From the IMG/VR virus record IMGVR_UViG_3300036822_000079, positions 1 to 43,081 of that record: a DNA stretch of 43,081 nucleotides. One strand, written 5' to 3'. Source of the stretch: a virus. The position numbers and the translations under genes are program-made. The first letter of the stretch is position 1; the number at the start of each line of letters is the position of its first letter. Under the pieces are notes generated by a model, which saw only the letters and a program-made list of their open reading frames with translations, did not search any database and was not told the origin of the DNA. Shown here piece by piece: positions 21,237-30,464 of this stretch.

Positions 21237-22583
21237 TCATCTCCTCTTGAAGATCGGCCAGCCGTGGCCGGGCGTAAGCGCCTCGGGCGGCAATTTGACC
21301 GGTTGGTCGCGCCAGCTCGGCCTCGCCCCTTGCGGTGAACGGACGCTGCTGGCGGTCGGGAACGCCGATTCCGGCGGCAACAGGCCGATGCCCGGCTGCG
21401 CCCCGCCGAGACCGATCGTCGGCGATAACGGCCCGAGCCCGGTCATGTCCATCGGCGTGACTTGCGTCACCGGCCCACTGGCGGGCGCCGGATCGGCGAC
21501 GTTGACGCCGCCTTTGCCGTTCAGCGCCCACGGCTGCACGCATTCGAGCAAGGTCTCGGTGCCGCTCTCGCTGTCCTGGGTCCAGGTGACAGTTTTGAGT
21601 TTCAATGTCTGATTGATGAACACCATCGGCGAGATCACCATCACCTGCTGACCAGCGCGCCACAGATCGCCAAACTCATTGAACCAGCCCTGCACGGTGA
21701 TGTTGCACGTCACCTTGGCGCCGTCCGTCCATTGCGCTTCGAATTGCGCGCGCTTGGTAAGCTCGGCGGACGTCTGCACCGGGTCCTCGACCGGAATGAC
21801 CAAGGTCGACGCCACGCAGCTGCCGCCCGCGGCATGACCCTGCATATCGTTGGCGGCCGACATGTTCTGCTCGTCGTGACCGGCGACTTGGCCAATCGCA
21901 ATGATGTCGGCAAATGTGTCCTCGATCGAAATGTTGGATTGCATCTTCTTGATGTTGACGCCTTCTTTCAGCACCGCCACCGACGGCATGCCGTGCGGCC
22001 CGATCAATAACACCTCGCCCGCCGCATTGGAGCTGAGCAGCACCTTTTTCATGCGCGCCGCTTCATCCAGGAACTGCCAGATATTGCCGCCCGGCGGCGC
22101 TTGCTTTTGCTGAAACGGCGAGGTGTCCACATCGCCGATCGGAACGACGCTAACGCCATACGGCGCCACCAACTTGTTGGCGATCTGGACAATGTTCATG
22201 TTGTCCATGTTGGCATCTTCCGGCTTGATGCTCGATTTCGCAGGCCAGAAGGTGTTGGCCTTGCCGATGATCTGCACCTGATGCCGCTCGGCGTCGTAGG
22301 CCACCTGCCGCTGCGTCACCCAGCCGCTAATGGCGGTCGCCCCGCCCAGCACGATGGTGCAGCGATCACAGGGAATGATTTGCAGATCGGTGTAGACCTC
22401 CGGCAGCGGCGGATTCTCGGCGGTGGTGAAGCGAAAGAATGAGAACGCTTCGGCCCAGCGTTCCTGCGCCCACACCGTTTCCCAATCGGTGTATTCGATG
22501 CCGTTGACGACAATCGCAGCGATCTCGCGCGGATTGAATTCGCCCGGGCGTCGGGTGATTGGAGGGGTATCGGTCAGGGTCAT
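21237..22583 (-). CDS. Baseplate hub protein (Mu gpP/gp44-like)
   Basis: This 448-residue protein has an ATGA overlap with the gene above. It follows the Mu gpP pattern: N-terminal beta domain with VVNGIEYTDWETVWAQERWA, TTAENPPLPEVYTDLQIIPC and VLGGATAISGWVTQRQVAYD, then KANTFWPAKSSI and a WQFLDEAARMKKVLLSSNAA segment, then VMVISPMVFINQTLKLKTVT. The last 80 residues are Pro/Gly rich. It forms the hub around the spike (T4 gp27-like role). Position before gp45-like supports this. Confidence 0.85.
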   Translation of the reverse strand: MTLTDTPPITRRPGEFNPREIAAIVVNGIEYTDWETVWAQERWAEAFSFFRFTTAENPPLPEVYTDLQIIPCDRCTIVLGGATAISGWVTQRQVAYDAERHQVQIIGKANTFWPAKSSIKPEDANMDNMNIVQIANKLVAPYGVSVVPIGDVDTSPFQQKQAPPGGNIWQFLDEAARMKKVLLSSNAAGEVLLIGPHGMPSVAVLKEGVNIKKMQSNISIEDTFADIIAIGQVAGHDEQNMSAANDMQGHAAGGSCVASTLVIPVEDPVQTSAELTKRAQFEAQWTDGAKVTCNITVQGWFNEFGDLWRAGQQVMVISPMVFINQTLKLKTVTWTQDSESGTETLLECVQPWALNGKGGVNVADPAPASGPVTQVTPMDMTGLGPLSPTIGLGGAQPGIGLLPPESAFPTASSVRSPQGARPSWRDQPVKLPPEALTPGHGWPIFKRR

Positions 22584-23248
22584 GCTGATAATGCCACTCC
22601 AGTCGGAGGCGCGAAGGCGGGATGGACGATTTTATTTTCCGTGCGGATCTGATCGGCACGGCTGGCGTCGGCATAGAGCCGATAGGCGATCGTGAGCGTC
22701 GTCATCACCTGCGCGAACCGGTAGTTCAGCAGTTGTGGCAGCGGCCGCGCCGTCGTCACCAGATGATTGGTCACCGCCGCGTATAGCGCGGTCAGGTTCT
22801 GATAGGTCATCTGATCCATGTCATCGGCGGCGGTTTCGATCGCGTCCTGAAACGGTTGCTGCAGCGCCTTTTTCAGCGCGTCCACATCCTGGCGGCTGAC
22901 GAACGCGGTGGCGGCGATGATCTCCGCCTCGGTTACTAGACACAACTCGATGCCAGTGTTCTGGATCAGCACCGCGCCGAGCGTGCGCGGGGTCTCGGCA
23001 GCGATGCCTGTGCGGATCGCTTCGAGCTGCGGCTGCGTCGCTCCGACGGTCCGCGCCGCCACAAATGCGTTGTTGAGTGGCGGCCCAATCGCATCAGCGC
23101 GCAGCAACAAATAGGCGGTGGCGCGCACGTCGCTGATGGCGGTGCGCGCATCCGAGCCGATCCGGCCGACCGGCGGCACGGTGCGAATGAGCTGGGTCAT
23201 CATCCGTTGGACGATGCCCGCGGCTTCCTCGGCGTCGGCCTTGTCCAT
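22580..23248 (-). CDS. DNA-circulation protein, C-terminal part (Mu gpN-like)
   Basis: The ATG at 23248 follows the stop of the upstream gene by one base (TGAGATG). The 222-residue protein is helical (LIRTVPPVGRIGSDARTAIS) and ends LLNYRFAQVMTTLTIAYRLY, ADASRADQIRTENKIVHPAF. This 'AYRLYxDASRxxxIxxxNxIxHPxFxP' ending is the signature of the C-terminus of Mu gpN (DNA circularisation protein). With the 191-residue gene upstream it covers a gpN split into two polypeptides. Confidence 0.8.
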   Translation of the reverse strand: MDKADAEEAAGIVQRMMTQLIRTVPPVGRIGSDARTAISDVRATAYLLLRADAIGPPLNNAFVAARTVGATQPQLEAIRTGIAAETPRTLGAVLIQNTGIELCLVTEAEIIAATAFVSRQDVDALKKALQQPFQDAIETAADDMDQMTYQNLTALYAAVTNHLVTTARPLPQLLNYRFAQVMTTLTIAYRLYADASRADQIRTENKIVHPAFAPPTGVALSA

Positions 23249-23249
23249 C

Positions 23250-23825
23250 TCAGGACCCCGGCCGCAATGAGCTGATGCCGCCCGGGCGGCTGAGGAAGCC
23301 CGCGATTCCCTGATTGCCTGCGAGCTGCGCCATGATCTGATTGCGCATGTCCTGCGAGGTGTTGATCAGCGTGGTCGACGTGTCCTCGAGCGGGAAGGTC
23401 TGCGTGCCCGCCTCCATGAACGTCATGTCAAAGGTCGCATAGCCGCCGAGCTTCTGTTCCTCGGTCATGCGGAAGTGCTGGCACCACACGCTGAACGGCG
23501 GCAGCGTCTGCACCTGCAGCACGCCCGACTGCCCGGTGCTGAGCATGCGATACAGCTCATCGCGCGCGGTCCGATAGTCGCGTCGGTACAGGCTCGAGTT
23601 CGGAACGTCGAACGGATAGCAGATGACGTAGCCGCGCACGGTCCAGACAATCGCCTGATGCCCCATGTCCTCGGCGATCGGGGTGTCGCGCTTGGGAAAT
23701 TGATGCTGCACCATGCGGCGGCCGGTTTCCAAGCTGTGCGCTTCACAGTGGAACTGGGCGCCGCGAAACGCCGCCGGAATGAGATTGTCCCGCCACGCGT
23801 TGCGGATTGCGAAGATACTTGCCAT
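23250..23825 (-). CDS. DNA-circulation protein, N-terminal part (Mu gpN-like)
   Basis: This 191-residue protein matches the N-terminal domain of Mu gpN: AWRDNLIPAAFRGAQFHCEA, GRRMVQHQFPKRDTPIAEDM, GYVICYPFDVPNSSLYRRDY and LYRMLSTGQSGVLQVQTLPP, and FRMTEEQKLGGYATFDMTFM. In Mu this protein is a tail/baseplate component placed between tape measure and gpP. Here it ends with TGA one base before the ATG of the C-terminal part, so both halves are probably produced in equal amounts. Confidence 0.85.
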   Translation of the reverse strand: MASIFAIRNAWRDNLIPAAFRGAQFHCEAHSLETGRRMVQHQFPKRDTPIAEDMGHQAIVWTVRGYVICYPFDVPNSSLYRRDYRTARDELYRMLSTGQSGVLQVQTLPPFSVWCQHFRMTEEQKLGGYATFDMTFMEAGTQTFPLEDTSTTLINTSQDMRNQIMAQLAGNQGIAGFLSRPGGISSLRPGS

Positions 23826-23829
23826 CGCA

Positions 23830-26568
23830 TCACCACCCGTAACTGATGCTCGAGGCCTCCGCCGACTGCGCGCCGGGCCCGCCCTGGGCCGGGGTCATCT
23901 GCGCGCGGCGATCGATATGCGTCGGCCGGAACAGCGGCTCACGTCGCGGCTTGGCGACGTTCTCGGTGCGCTGCTCGATCGTCATCGTGCCTTCGATGCT
24001 GCCGCCTCCGCCACCCGCGGCACGATCGACGCTCTTGCGGTCAGCAGTTTCGTGTTCGTAGCCCAAGGCAGCCTGACCAAGCTGAAAAGCTTGTTTGCCT
24101 CTGGCCGCGAGCGCGGGCAACATTTTGTCGACGATACTGGACGTTCCCAAAATTCCGGTGACGTCGGACGTCAGACCGGCGCCCGCTTTCGACATTCCCG
24201 CCTGTGTCAGTGTCGGTTCAAGCACGCCATGAATACCTGCGCCGAGCAGTTCCTCTTTGGTCGTTGCTGCAACCAACCCAGCCCGCAACAAATCTCCGCC
24301 CTGCCCGCTGAACGCTGCGGCAAGCCCAGGCTCGGTCGAAATTCCCCGCTGATGCCCGGCAATCAGACTGTGAATATTCGAGATCACATTTTGCACGTGC
24401 GGCGCCGCCGCGGCATAGGCCGCATGTCCCGCCGCAGTAACGCTGTCGCCGGAAAAACCTGCTGCTGATGTTGTTGGTCCGCCGAGTCCCGGCGGCGGCG
24501 CGCCCATCGGCACGACGATGCCCCCGCTGGCCATCGCCGCCACCTGTGTCGGAGCGTGCAATTGAATTCGCGGCTCGGCCCGACGAACACTCAGCACACG
24601 ATTAGAACCTGTGCCGCCAACAGGCAGATTGGCTTGCTTGACCATGCCCGGGCTTGTCCCAGTGTTCCCAGATTCATACGGGAGCGAGCCGGTGTTTGGA
24701 TCATACGGCCCGGTGACGATGCCGACGTGACCGGTGCGGCCGCGTCCACCCACCCCAAAGGGCGCTATACCGGGAAGCGTGACCACATCCCCACGCTGCG
24801 CTTGGGTCGGGTCGACGCCACGCTGCCACGTGTTGAACGATGACGCGGCGGCAGATGTCCCGCCTAATGACTCACCTAATCCAGCTTGCCGGAATGACGA
24901 ACGGACCGTGTGCGCGCACCACGCTTCCTCGATCGCGCTCATCCCCTCGCCGCCAGTTTGCATATATTTCCGGAGCAGGTTTTTCTGCTGTGGATTTGCT
25001 TTCTGGTATCCGTCCAGAGTTTGGATCAGATCGGCGGCTTGTGCGCGCCCCGCGATGTATTTCTCCTGACCAGCAAAGCCCGCGACGGTCTTGTCGATAT
25101 CGGCCCCGGCCGACGTCAACGGCACAACGGCTTGCGCGCCATCGGTCCCGAGCATCAGCTGCGTAGGTTTGCTGACGACCGATGTCCCGCCTTTTGAAAC
25201 AATCGCTTCCGGCCCGGCCTCGCCAACCAGCGCACGTGTTGGCCCTTGCACAATGCCACCTTCGGCCATGGCGCGAATCGGCACGGACCCCCTGTCCTGG
25301 TCGAGCCAGCGCTTCATCCGCAGATTCAAACCGTGCAGCTGCTCGGTGTTCTGGTCGACCTCTTTAGTTTGTTGCTCGACGCGGTCGCTATGATCTTCGA
25401 TGTTCGTCGAGCGCCGCCAGCCTTTGCTGATATCGCCATAGCCGAGCGAGCCCGGCGCGAGGCCCAACACATCCGCGTTATCAGAAAGGTGCTGCGGCGC
25501 GGTCGCGCCACCGCCGCCGCGACCAAATAGATTGTGCCAGCCCCAGCTCGGATCGATCACCCCACCCTTCTTGGTCCAGTCTTGCTTGGTCACGCCCGGC
25601 TGCAATCCGGGCTGCACTCCTTCACCCGGCGGCTTCAAGATGCTGCCGCGCTCGAGATCGTGCAGCAGACCTTTTTCGAATTCGGTGGTGAGATTGACCA
25701 GCGCGGTATTGAATCCAGCGGTCCAGCTCATCGCCTCGCGATAGATTTGCTCGCGCGTTGATTGTTCGTCATCGAGCGCCGTGTTCAGCTTCTCTTGCCC
25801 GGCATACACTTCATCGAGATGCTTCGTGCGACCTTCCTCAATATCCTCGAGATCCTTGTTGGCATCGATCAGTTGCTCCATGCCAAGGTCGCGCAGGATT
25901 TGCTCCTTGCGGAAAGCCGCCAAGCGCGCATTGTGGCTTTGGTTGAATTCATTGGCGGCGACGTTGTTGGCAATCCGCTGCGCCTCCTGCATCTGCTTGT
26001 AGTAACTGCCCGCCTGCATCATCTTGACCAAGCCAGACTGCAGCTCGGCATAGTACGGACCAGCATCGCGCATGATTTGCTGACGCCGCTCGCTGCCTTG
26101 AATGCTCAGCTCGGCAACCGCACGGCTGAAGCCTTGCAAGGTGCCGGTTGCTTGCTCCGCGTTCAGCCCGGCTTTGCGCAAATTTTCGTTAATGAGTGCA
26201 TATTCGCCTGCGCCCAATCCGGCGCGCCGTGCCGCTTGGCTCATTTCCGTTGAGGCGCGCGCGTGTTCCTTCATCGCATTGATTTGCCGGACCAGTTCGT
26301 AGCCGATCAGGCCAATGGCGATCGGCACCGGGCCCAGCACGGCGGCCAGATCCTTGAACGTGCGGCCGATACCGAGTGCTGATTCACTGAGCCGGGCCGC
26401 GGCGCGCTGAAACTCGGTCGCCTGTTCCGTCGCCGCCTGCATCGAACGCCGCGTCGATCCGGTGCTGAGCTTGCCCAGCTCCTGCTGAATCGCCTGCAGC
26501 TTGGAGACCGCTTCGCCCTCCACCTGGGCGCGGATTCTCAGGACTTTGACGACTTCCTCGTCGGCCAT
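23830..26568 (-). CDS. Second tape-measure-like protein with CHAP/NlpC-type domain
   Basis: This 912-residue protein directly follows the first tape-measure gene (TAA-ATG). Its N-terminal 300 residues are clearly homologous to it: GRTFKDLAAVLGPVPIAIGL, then LIGYELVRQINAMKEHARAS and HNARLAAFRKEQILRDLGME. Around residues 549-640 a cysteine-hydrolase-like segment has EEAWCAHTVRSSFRQAG, GDVVTLPG and GRTGHVGIVTG. The C-terminal part is Gly/Ala rich with helices. I infer a paralogue of the tape measure or a tail-tip hydrolase; whether both set tail length is unknown. Confidence 0.75.
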   Translation of the reverse strand: MADEEVVKVLRIRAQVEGEAVSKLQAIQQELGKLSTGSTRRSMQAATEQATEFQRAAARLSESALGIGRTFKDLAAVLGPVPIAIGLIGYELVRQINAMKEHARASTEMSQAARRAGLGAGEYALINENLRKAGLNAEQATGTLQGFSRAVAELSIQGSERRQQIMRDAGPYYAELQSGLVKMMQAGSYYKQMQEAQRIANNVAANEFNQSHNARLAAFRKEQILRDLGMEQLIDANKDLEDIEEGRTKHLDEVYAGQEKLNTALDDEQSTREQIYREAMSWTAGFNTALVNLTTEFEKGLLHDLERGSILKPPGEGVQPGLQPGVTKQDWTKKGGVIDPSWGWHNLFGRGGGGATAPQHLSDNADVLGLAPGSLGYGDISKGWRRSTNIEDHSDRVEQQTKEVDQNTEQLHGLNLRMKRWLDQDRGSVPIRAMAEGGIVQGPTRALVGEAGPEAIVSKGGTSVVSKPTQLMLGTDGAQAVVPLTSAGADIDKTVAGFAGQEKYIAGRAQAADLIQTLDGYQKANPQQKNLLRKYMQTGGEGMSAIEEAWCAHTVRSSFRQAGLGESLGGTSAAASSFNTWQRGVDPTQAQRGDVVTLPGIAPFGVGGRGRTGHVGIVTGPYDPNTGSLPYESGNTGTSPGMVKQANLPVGGTGSNRVLSVRRAEPRIQLHAPTQVAAMASGGIVVPMGAPPPGLGGPTTSAAGFSGDSVTAAGHAAYAAAAPHVQNVISNIHSLIAGHQRGISTEPGLAAAFSGQGGDLLRAGLVAATTKEELLGAGIHGVLEPTLTQAGMSKAGAGLTSDVTGILGTSSIVDKMLPALAARGKQAFQLGQAALGYEHETADRKSVDRAAGGGGGSIEGTMTIEQRTENVAKPRREPLFRPTHIDRRAQMTPAQGGPGAQSAEASSISYGW

Positions 26569-29500
26569 TTATGCAAACTCCAAGCCGCCCGCCTTGAACT
26601 TGGTCGCCGCTTCCTTGGGCGGCGGCGGCGCATTCGTGCGCTCCATGCTGCTGCCCTTGAACGCCTCGCCCTCGGTCTTCACCGTGGTGTCGGCGGACGC
26701 GTTCTTGTGTTTGATCTTGAGCTTGATGCTCTGCTGCGCCGCGACCGCTGCCGCGCGTTTATCCACTGTCGCCCGATCCGCATCCACGTCGCCGGTGTCA
26801 TCACCGCCTTTGATTGGAAGCTTGATGCCTTTGTCGCCACCGAGCGCAATCGCGTTCATGCGTTTGATCGAGTCAGCGTTTGACTCGGTCCCCGATGTCG
26901 GCCACGCAAAAGGATTGTTTGGATCGGTCCCGGTTGCCCCCTGCGGTGCCGCAACTTTTGTCGAATCAACAGGCATGTGGCCGATGCGAAATTGATTATA
27001 GTACCCTTCGTCGATCCTCCCATCTGCGCCAACATGAACCGGCACTCGTCTATCATTGTTGGCTGATAGGACGTCCAGTATATGGGTCTGAGGGTTATAC
27101 CCGTCAGGCCCGACAATCATCGCGTGGCCCCCGCCACGCTTGGAGAGCACGTCACCGGGCTGAGCATGCGCCGCGTCCACCTCATCCCCGTAGTGGAGAT
27201 AGGATGCGGCCGATGGATAGTCGCCCTTCACGCCCTGTGGCAGCGCCCCTGGAGAGAGATGCTGCGACCGCGCCAGTACCGCGGTGACAAACTCGGCACA
27301 GTCCTCCCCTGTGGAATATGTTAACCCCTGGCTCGTGATGTATTGTTTGACTTGCTGTAAAGCCTCTCCTTGAGTACCACGCGCGTTGCCCAACTGGACT
27401 ATCTGTGCGGCTTGTTGCAGGACCGCCCTGTCAATCGGCTGGCCAGTGGTCGGGTTCACTCCCGTTAATAACGGATTGCTTGATGAAACGCCGGTCACCT
27501 GAGTCGTGGTAGCAGCGCCGCGAATGACTTGCGCGCCACTGGGGAGTGTTTCAACAACTTGAGAGCCAGTTGTGGTCGGCGTCGTCGTTTGTTGTACCGC
27601 ATTTGCTGCCGCAACCTTGCCAGCCGATTCCAAGTAGTTGTTGCGCAGCACGTCAATGCCGGGATGATTCCAATCACGAACCAATGATCCAAAGTATCTA
27701 CCAGCACCGGCTTGGGTACGACTCTGTGGGCTCGTGATGACGCCATCGCGCGGGATGAACTTGGTCATCACGTTGACCAATGCCTGCGCCTGCGCGTCGG
27801 GGTCGTTAACATCGCGACCGCGCAAGCCATAGTTTGCAAGATCATCGGACTTAGCGGTTCGATCAAACTGATTGAGGCCGCCATGGGCCGCGTTTGCTTT
27901 AAGCCCGCTCTCCTGCATCGACGTGGCAAGTGCAAGCCGAGCCCATTCCTCCGGTGTGCCTTTGGTGATGCCAAACTGAGCACCATCCTTGGGCACAAAA
28001 CCGTCGAGCGAAGTGCCCTTGAACTTGGTGACGTAGGATTGAAACAACGCGTTTGGATCAACAGCGCCGCTCGGGCCTGCTTTGACCGCAGGGCCACCGG
28101 TTGCGGTGCCGAGACCGCCGCCACCACCGACCGCTGCCGTCGTTGGCCAACTCACCGCAGGTTTTCCACCTACAAATCGAGCATCGAGCCCGACGCCGCC
28201 CGGACCCATCCCCGTACTGATGCCGCGCGCATAGGCGCGTTGCCCCGCGGTGACATTCATGAAGCTCGGCGGCAACCCCGTGATCTCGCTGAACCGTTCG
28301 GGGCTGACGTTGAGGCCGAATGGCTGGCCGCCTGTTACGCCTGCGAGCGGCGTGCCTGTTGGTCCGATTGCCGGTGACGGCAGCGGTGTTACTGTCGTCG
28401 TGCCGTCCGTGCCCGTGCCGGTCGTTCCGCCGCGATAGCCACCGCCTCCACCTCCACCACCTCCTCCGCCGCCGAACCCACCACCTCCGCCACCTCCACC
28501 AAGTCCACCGGGCCCACCGCCGCTCTCTAACCGATCGAGCATCAGATCCATATTCGCATTGAGCTGGCGGATCTCATCGCTGTTCTCACCCAGGCTGGTG
28601 GTTTGCGTCTCGGTTTGCCGGATGTCGTCTTCATCACCGCCGGAGAACCGCGCAATGCTGGTGGCACCGCCGCCGGTTGCCGGTCCGCCTAGCGAGCCGA
28701 GCCCGAGCTGATTGGCTAGACTGCCGCGCGCACCCTGCGCCCATTGGTGAAGGATCGGCGCGCCCTGGCCAGTATCCATTTGGCCGGTCAGCAAGTCGGT
28801 GAACAGGAAACGCCGCCACCAGTTCGGCAGATTGGGAAATGCTTGTGGCCCTTCGCCGGTATCGGCGCCATGCGCATAGCCCGCGATGAATTCCATGAGC
28901 GAGGTGGCTTTTTCCATCCGCTGCAGAATCTCGGCTTCGATCCGCGTCGCGAACTTGACCAATTCGGTTTCTGGCCCGGCGATCATGCCGTGCAATTCGC
29001 GGCTGAGAGCGTCGCGGGTGACGGCCTCCTTGCTCAGGGCTATGTGCAGATCGTCCTGTTTGGTGTTCAGCTCGCGCAAATGCTGGATGTGGGCAAGATC
29101 AGCTTGCGTCAAATCCTTGGTGTATTTTTCAAGAAATTGGGCATTGAACGCCTGCAGAACTTGCTCTTCGCGGAAAGCCGCCATCCGCTCATTGTGCGTT
29201 TCGTTCAGCTCGTTCTGGCGCACGAACGTCGCCGCGTGCCGAACGGCGTTCATCTGCGTCAGCTGATCGTTGGTGCGCGCGTATTCGAGCAGGAATCGCG
29301 CCATCTCCTGCGCGTGCCCCGGCGCGAGCTTCAGGATCTCCTGCCGCTTCTCCGGGCTCGTCATGATCTCGGTGTAGGCGCGATTGAAACCGATCAAATT
29401 GTTAATGGCGTCCTTGGAGTTGGTGCCCATCGCCCGCATCTGATCGGTGATCGCGGTGAACTGGCCAGGATCTATGCCGATCCGCCGCGCGGCATTACCC

Positions 29501-29814
29501 ATCTCGGCGCCCGCCTGCGCCCACTCTTTCATCGCCCCGATGCTGCGGACGATCTCATAACCGACCAGTCCGATCGCCAGCGGAACGGGGCCGATCACGC
29601 GCCCTAAGTCCTGGAACGTGCGGCCGACGCCGAGCACCGATTGGCCGAGATTCGCAATCGCTTTTTCGACCTCAGTAACGCCTTCGCCCACCCGCTGCCC
29701 GGCCGTCGCCGCGGCCTGGGAAGCATCATCCATCGTCTTGCGTAGCTGAATGATCTGGGCCGTAGCCTGATCATCGAGCACCGCCTGCACTCTGACGACT
29801 TGTTCTTCAGCCAT
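26569..29814 (-). CDS. Tape measure protein with lytic-transglycosylase-like and NlpC/CHAP-like domains
   Basis: This 1081-residue protein is the main tape-measure candidate, as it follows the chaperone gene with an ATGGCTGA overlap. The N-terminal 300 residues are helical (KTMDDASQAAATAGQRVGEG) with a hydrophobic segment VIGPVPLAIGLVGYEIV. Around residues 435-465 lies a poly-Gly linker. Residues about 600-720 resemble a lysozyme-like fold (LALATSMQESGLKANAAHGG, catalytic Glu near 634). Residues about 835-910 have GEDCAEFVTAV and GGGHAMIVG, the Cys and His of an NlpC/P60 or CHAP enzyme. It probably sets tail length and locally opens peptidoglycan. Confidence 0.8.
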   Translation of the reverse strand: MAEEQVVRVQAVLDDQATAQIIQLRKTMDDASQAAATAGQRVGEGVTEVEKAIANLGQSVLGVGRTFQDLGRVIGPVPLAIGLVGYEIVRSIGAMKEWAQAGAEMGNAARRIGIDPGQFTAITDQMRAMGTNSKDAINNLIGFNRAYTEIMTSPEKRQEILKLAPGHAQEMARFLLEYARTNDQLTQMNAVRHAATFVRQNELNETHNERMAAFREEQVLQAFNAQFLEKYTKDLTQADLAHIQHLRELNTKQDDLHIALSKEAVTRDALSRELHGMIAGPETELVKFATRIEAEILQRMEKATSLMEFIAGYAHGADTGEGPQAFPNLPNWWRRFLFTDLLTGQMDTGQGAPILHQWAQGARGSLANQLGLGSLGGPATGGGATSIARFSGGDEDDIRQTETQTTSLGENSDEIRQLNANMDLMLDRLESGGGPGGLGGGGGGGGFGGGGGGGGGGGGYRGGTTGTGTDGTTTVTPLPSPAIGPTGTPLAGVTGGQPFGLNVSPERFSEITGLPPSFMNVTAGQRAYARGISTGMGPGGVGLDARFVGGKPAVSWPTTAAVGGGGGLGTATGGPAVKAGPSGAVDPNALFQSYVTKFKGTSLDGFVPKDGAQFGITKGTPEEWARLALATSMQESGLKANAAHGGLNQFDRTAKSDDLANYGLRGRDVNDPDAQAQALVNVMTKFIPRDGVITSPQSRTQAGAGRYFGSLVRDWNHPGIDVLRNNYLESAGKVAAANAVQQTTTPTTTGSQVVETLPSGAQVIRGAATTTQVTGVSSSNPLLTGVNPTTGQPIDRAVLQQAAQIVQLGNARGTQGEALQQVKQYITSQGLTYSTGEDCAEFVTAVLARSQHLSPGALPQGVKGDYPSAASYLHYGDEVDAAHAQPGDVLSKRGGGHAMIVGPDGYNPQTHILDVLSANNDRRVPVHVGADGRIDEGYYNQFRIGHMPVDSTKVAAPQGATGTDPNNPFAWPTSGTESNADSIKRMNAIALGGDKGIKLPIKGGDDTGDVDADRATVDKRAAAVAAQQSIKLKIKHKNASADTTVKTEGEAFKGSSMERTNAPPPPKEAATKFKAGGLEFA

Positions 29815-30429
29815 CCGATGACTCGCGCGCGCGTTGCCGCTCGAGCTGCGAGGTGCGATGCAAATGCAGGCGCACTTCGCCGAGCGTCATGTTGAGAAAC
29901 ATTTCAGGCGGTTGATGGTAGTAGTGGGCGAGACGGTAGCAATCGAGGATGATGTCGAGTTCGGCGCCTAAGACACCCGACGAGTTGGAAGAAAAAAACG
30001 CATCAGTTCATAGGCCGCGAAATTCCAGTCGCGCGTATCCATGGCGTCGAGGAACGGCGGCAATACGTCGGACAGCGCCGCCATGATGTAGTGCATCTTG
30101 CGCTCCTCGATGCACCAATCCCCGGCCGCGTTCATGCGCACCGGATTGCCATAGCGGTTGATGTCGCCGCCCTTGGGCTCACGGAACACCAGTTCGTCGA
30201 CGGTCTCACCTTTGCCGTTCGGGATCGGCTTGAACGACAACTTAACCACCATCGGCCACGTTACGATCGGCGCGGCAACGTCCAGCTCGGCCGGAGAATC
30301 GGCAATCTCCGGACCCGGATGCGACGCCAGCGCCGCCGCTACGTCCTTGGGCTTGGACTTGTCGGCAGGGCCGGGTGTACTGACGAACCCCTCGCGAAAC
30401 TGCGATTGATCGCGCGGAACATCGTTCAT
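29807..30429 (-). CDS. Frameshift product of the tail assembly chaperone gene (207 aa)
   Basis: At 29998-29992 (minus strand) the sequence reads T TTT TTT C, a heptamer on which the ribosome can slip back by one. After the two Phe codons the -1 frame continues SSNSSGVLGAELDIILDCYR and LAHYYHQPPEMFLNMTLGEV, then a charged helix, to TGA 29809-29807: 61 extra residues. The frame end overlaps the tape-measure start. The extension looks like the T-part of phage chaperones (YxxPPexxxxMxLxE). This is the expected organisation of the lambda G/GT-type tail chaperone. Confidence 0.8.
29968..30429 (-). CDS. Tail assembly chaperone (zero-frame product, gp41/E-like)
   Basis: This 153-residue protein has a disordered N-terminus and a C-terminal domain with MVVKLSFKPIPNGKGETVDE, LVFREPKGGDINRYGNPVRM and ALSDVLPPFLDAMDTRDW, the pattern of Mu gp41/P2 E-type chaperones (PF10109 class). 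It binds the tape measure during tail assembly. The final codons contain the slippery T7 run, so a minority of ribosomes should make the longer form. It lies between tail tube and tape measure, the conserved position. Confidence 0.8.
   Translation of the reverse strand: MNDVPRDQSQFREGFVSTPGPADKSKPKDVAAALASHPGPEIADSPAELDVAAPIVTWPMVVKLSFKPIPNGKGETVDELVFREPKGGDINRYGNPVRMNAAGDWCIEERKMHYIMAALSDVLPPFLDAMDTRDWNFAAYELMRFFLPTRRVS
29992..29998 (-). promoter_or_regulatory. Programmed -1 ribosomal slippery site (T TTT TTT)
   Basis: Seven consecutive U residues in the frame CG-U UUU UUU C. Codons UUU UUU (Phe-Phe) re-pair perfectly after a slip of one base. The site is 22 bases before the zero-frame stop, and the -1 frame stays open for 61 codons to the tape-measure start. 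This is a classic signal in tail-chaperone genes. Confidence 0.8.
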
Positions 30430-30464
30430 GTTTTGCCATCCATGATTTGTTGTTGTTGATCAGA

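Noticed and set aside
28420-28510. Dense trinucleotide-like GGC/ACC repeat tract
   Set aside because: It encodes the poly-Gly linker of the tape measure and is explained by coding sequence.
28744-29607. 287-residue open frame on the plus strand
   Set aside because: Antisense to the conserved helical N-terminal part of the tape measure; no start signal or domain.
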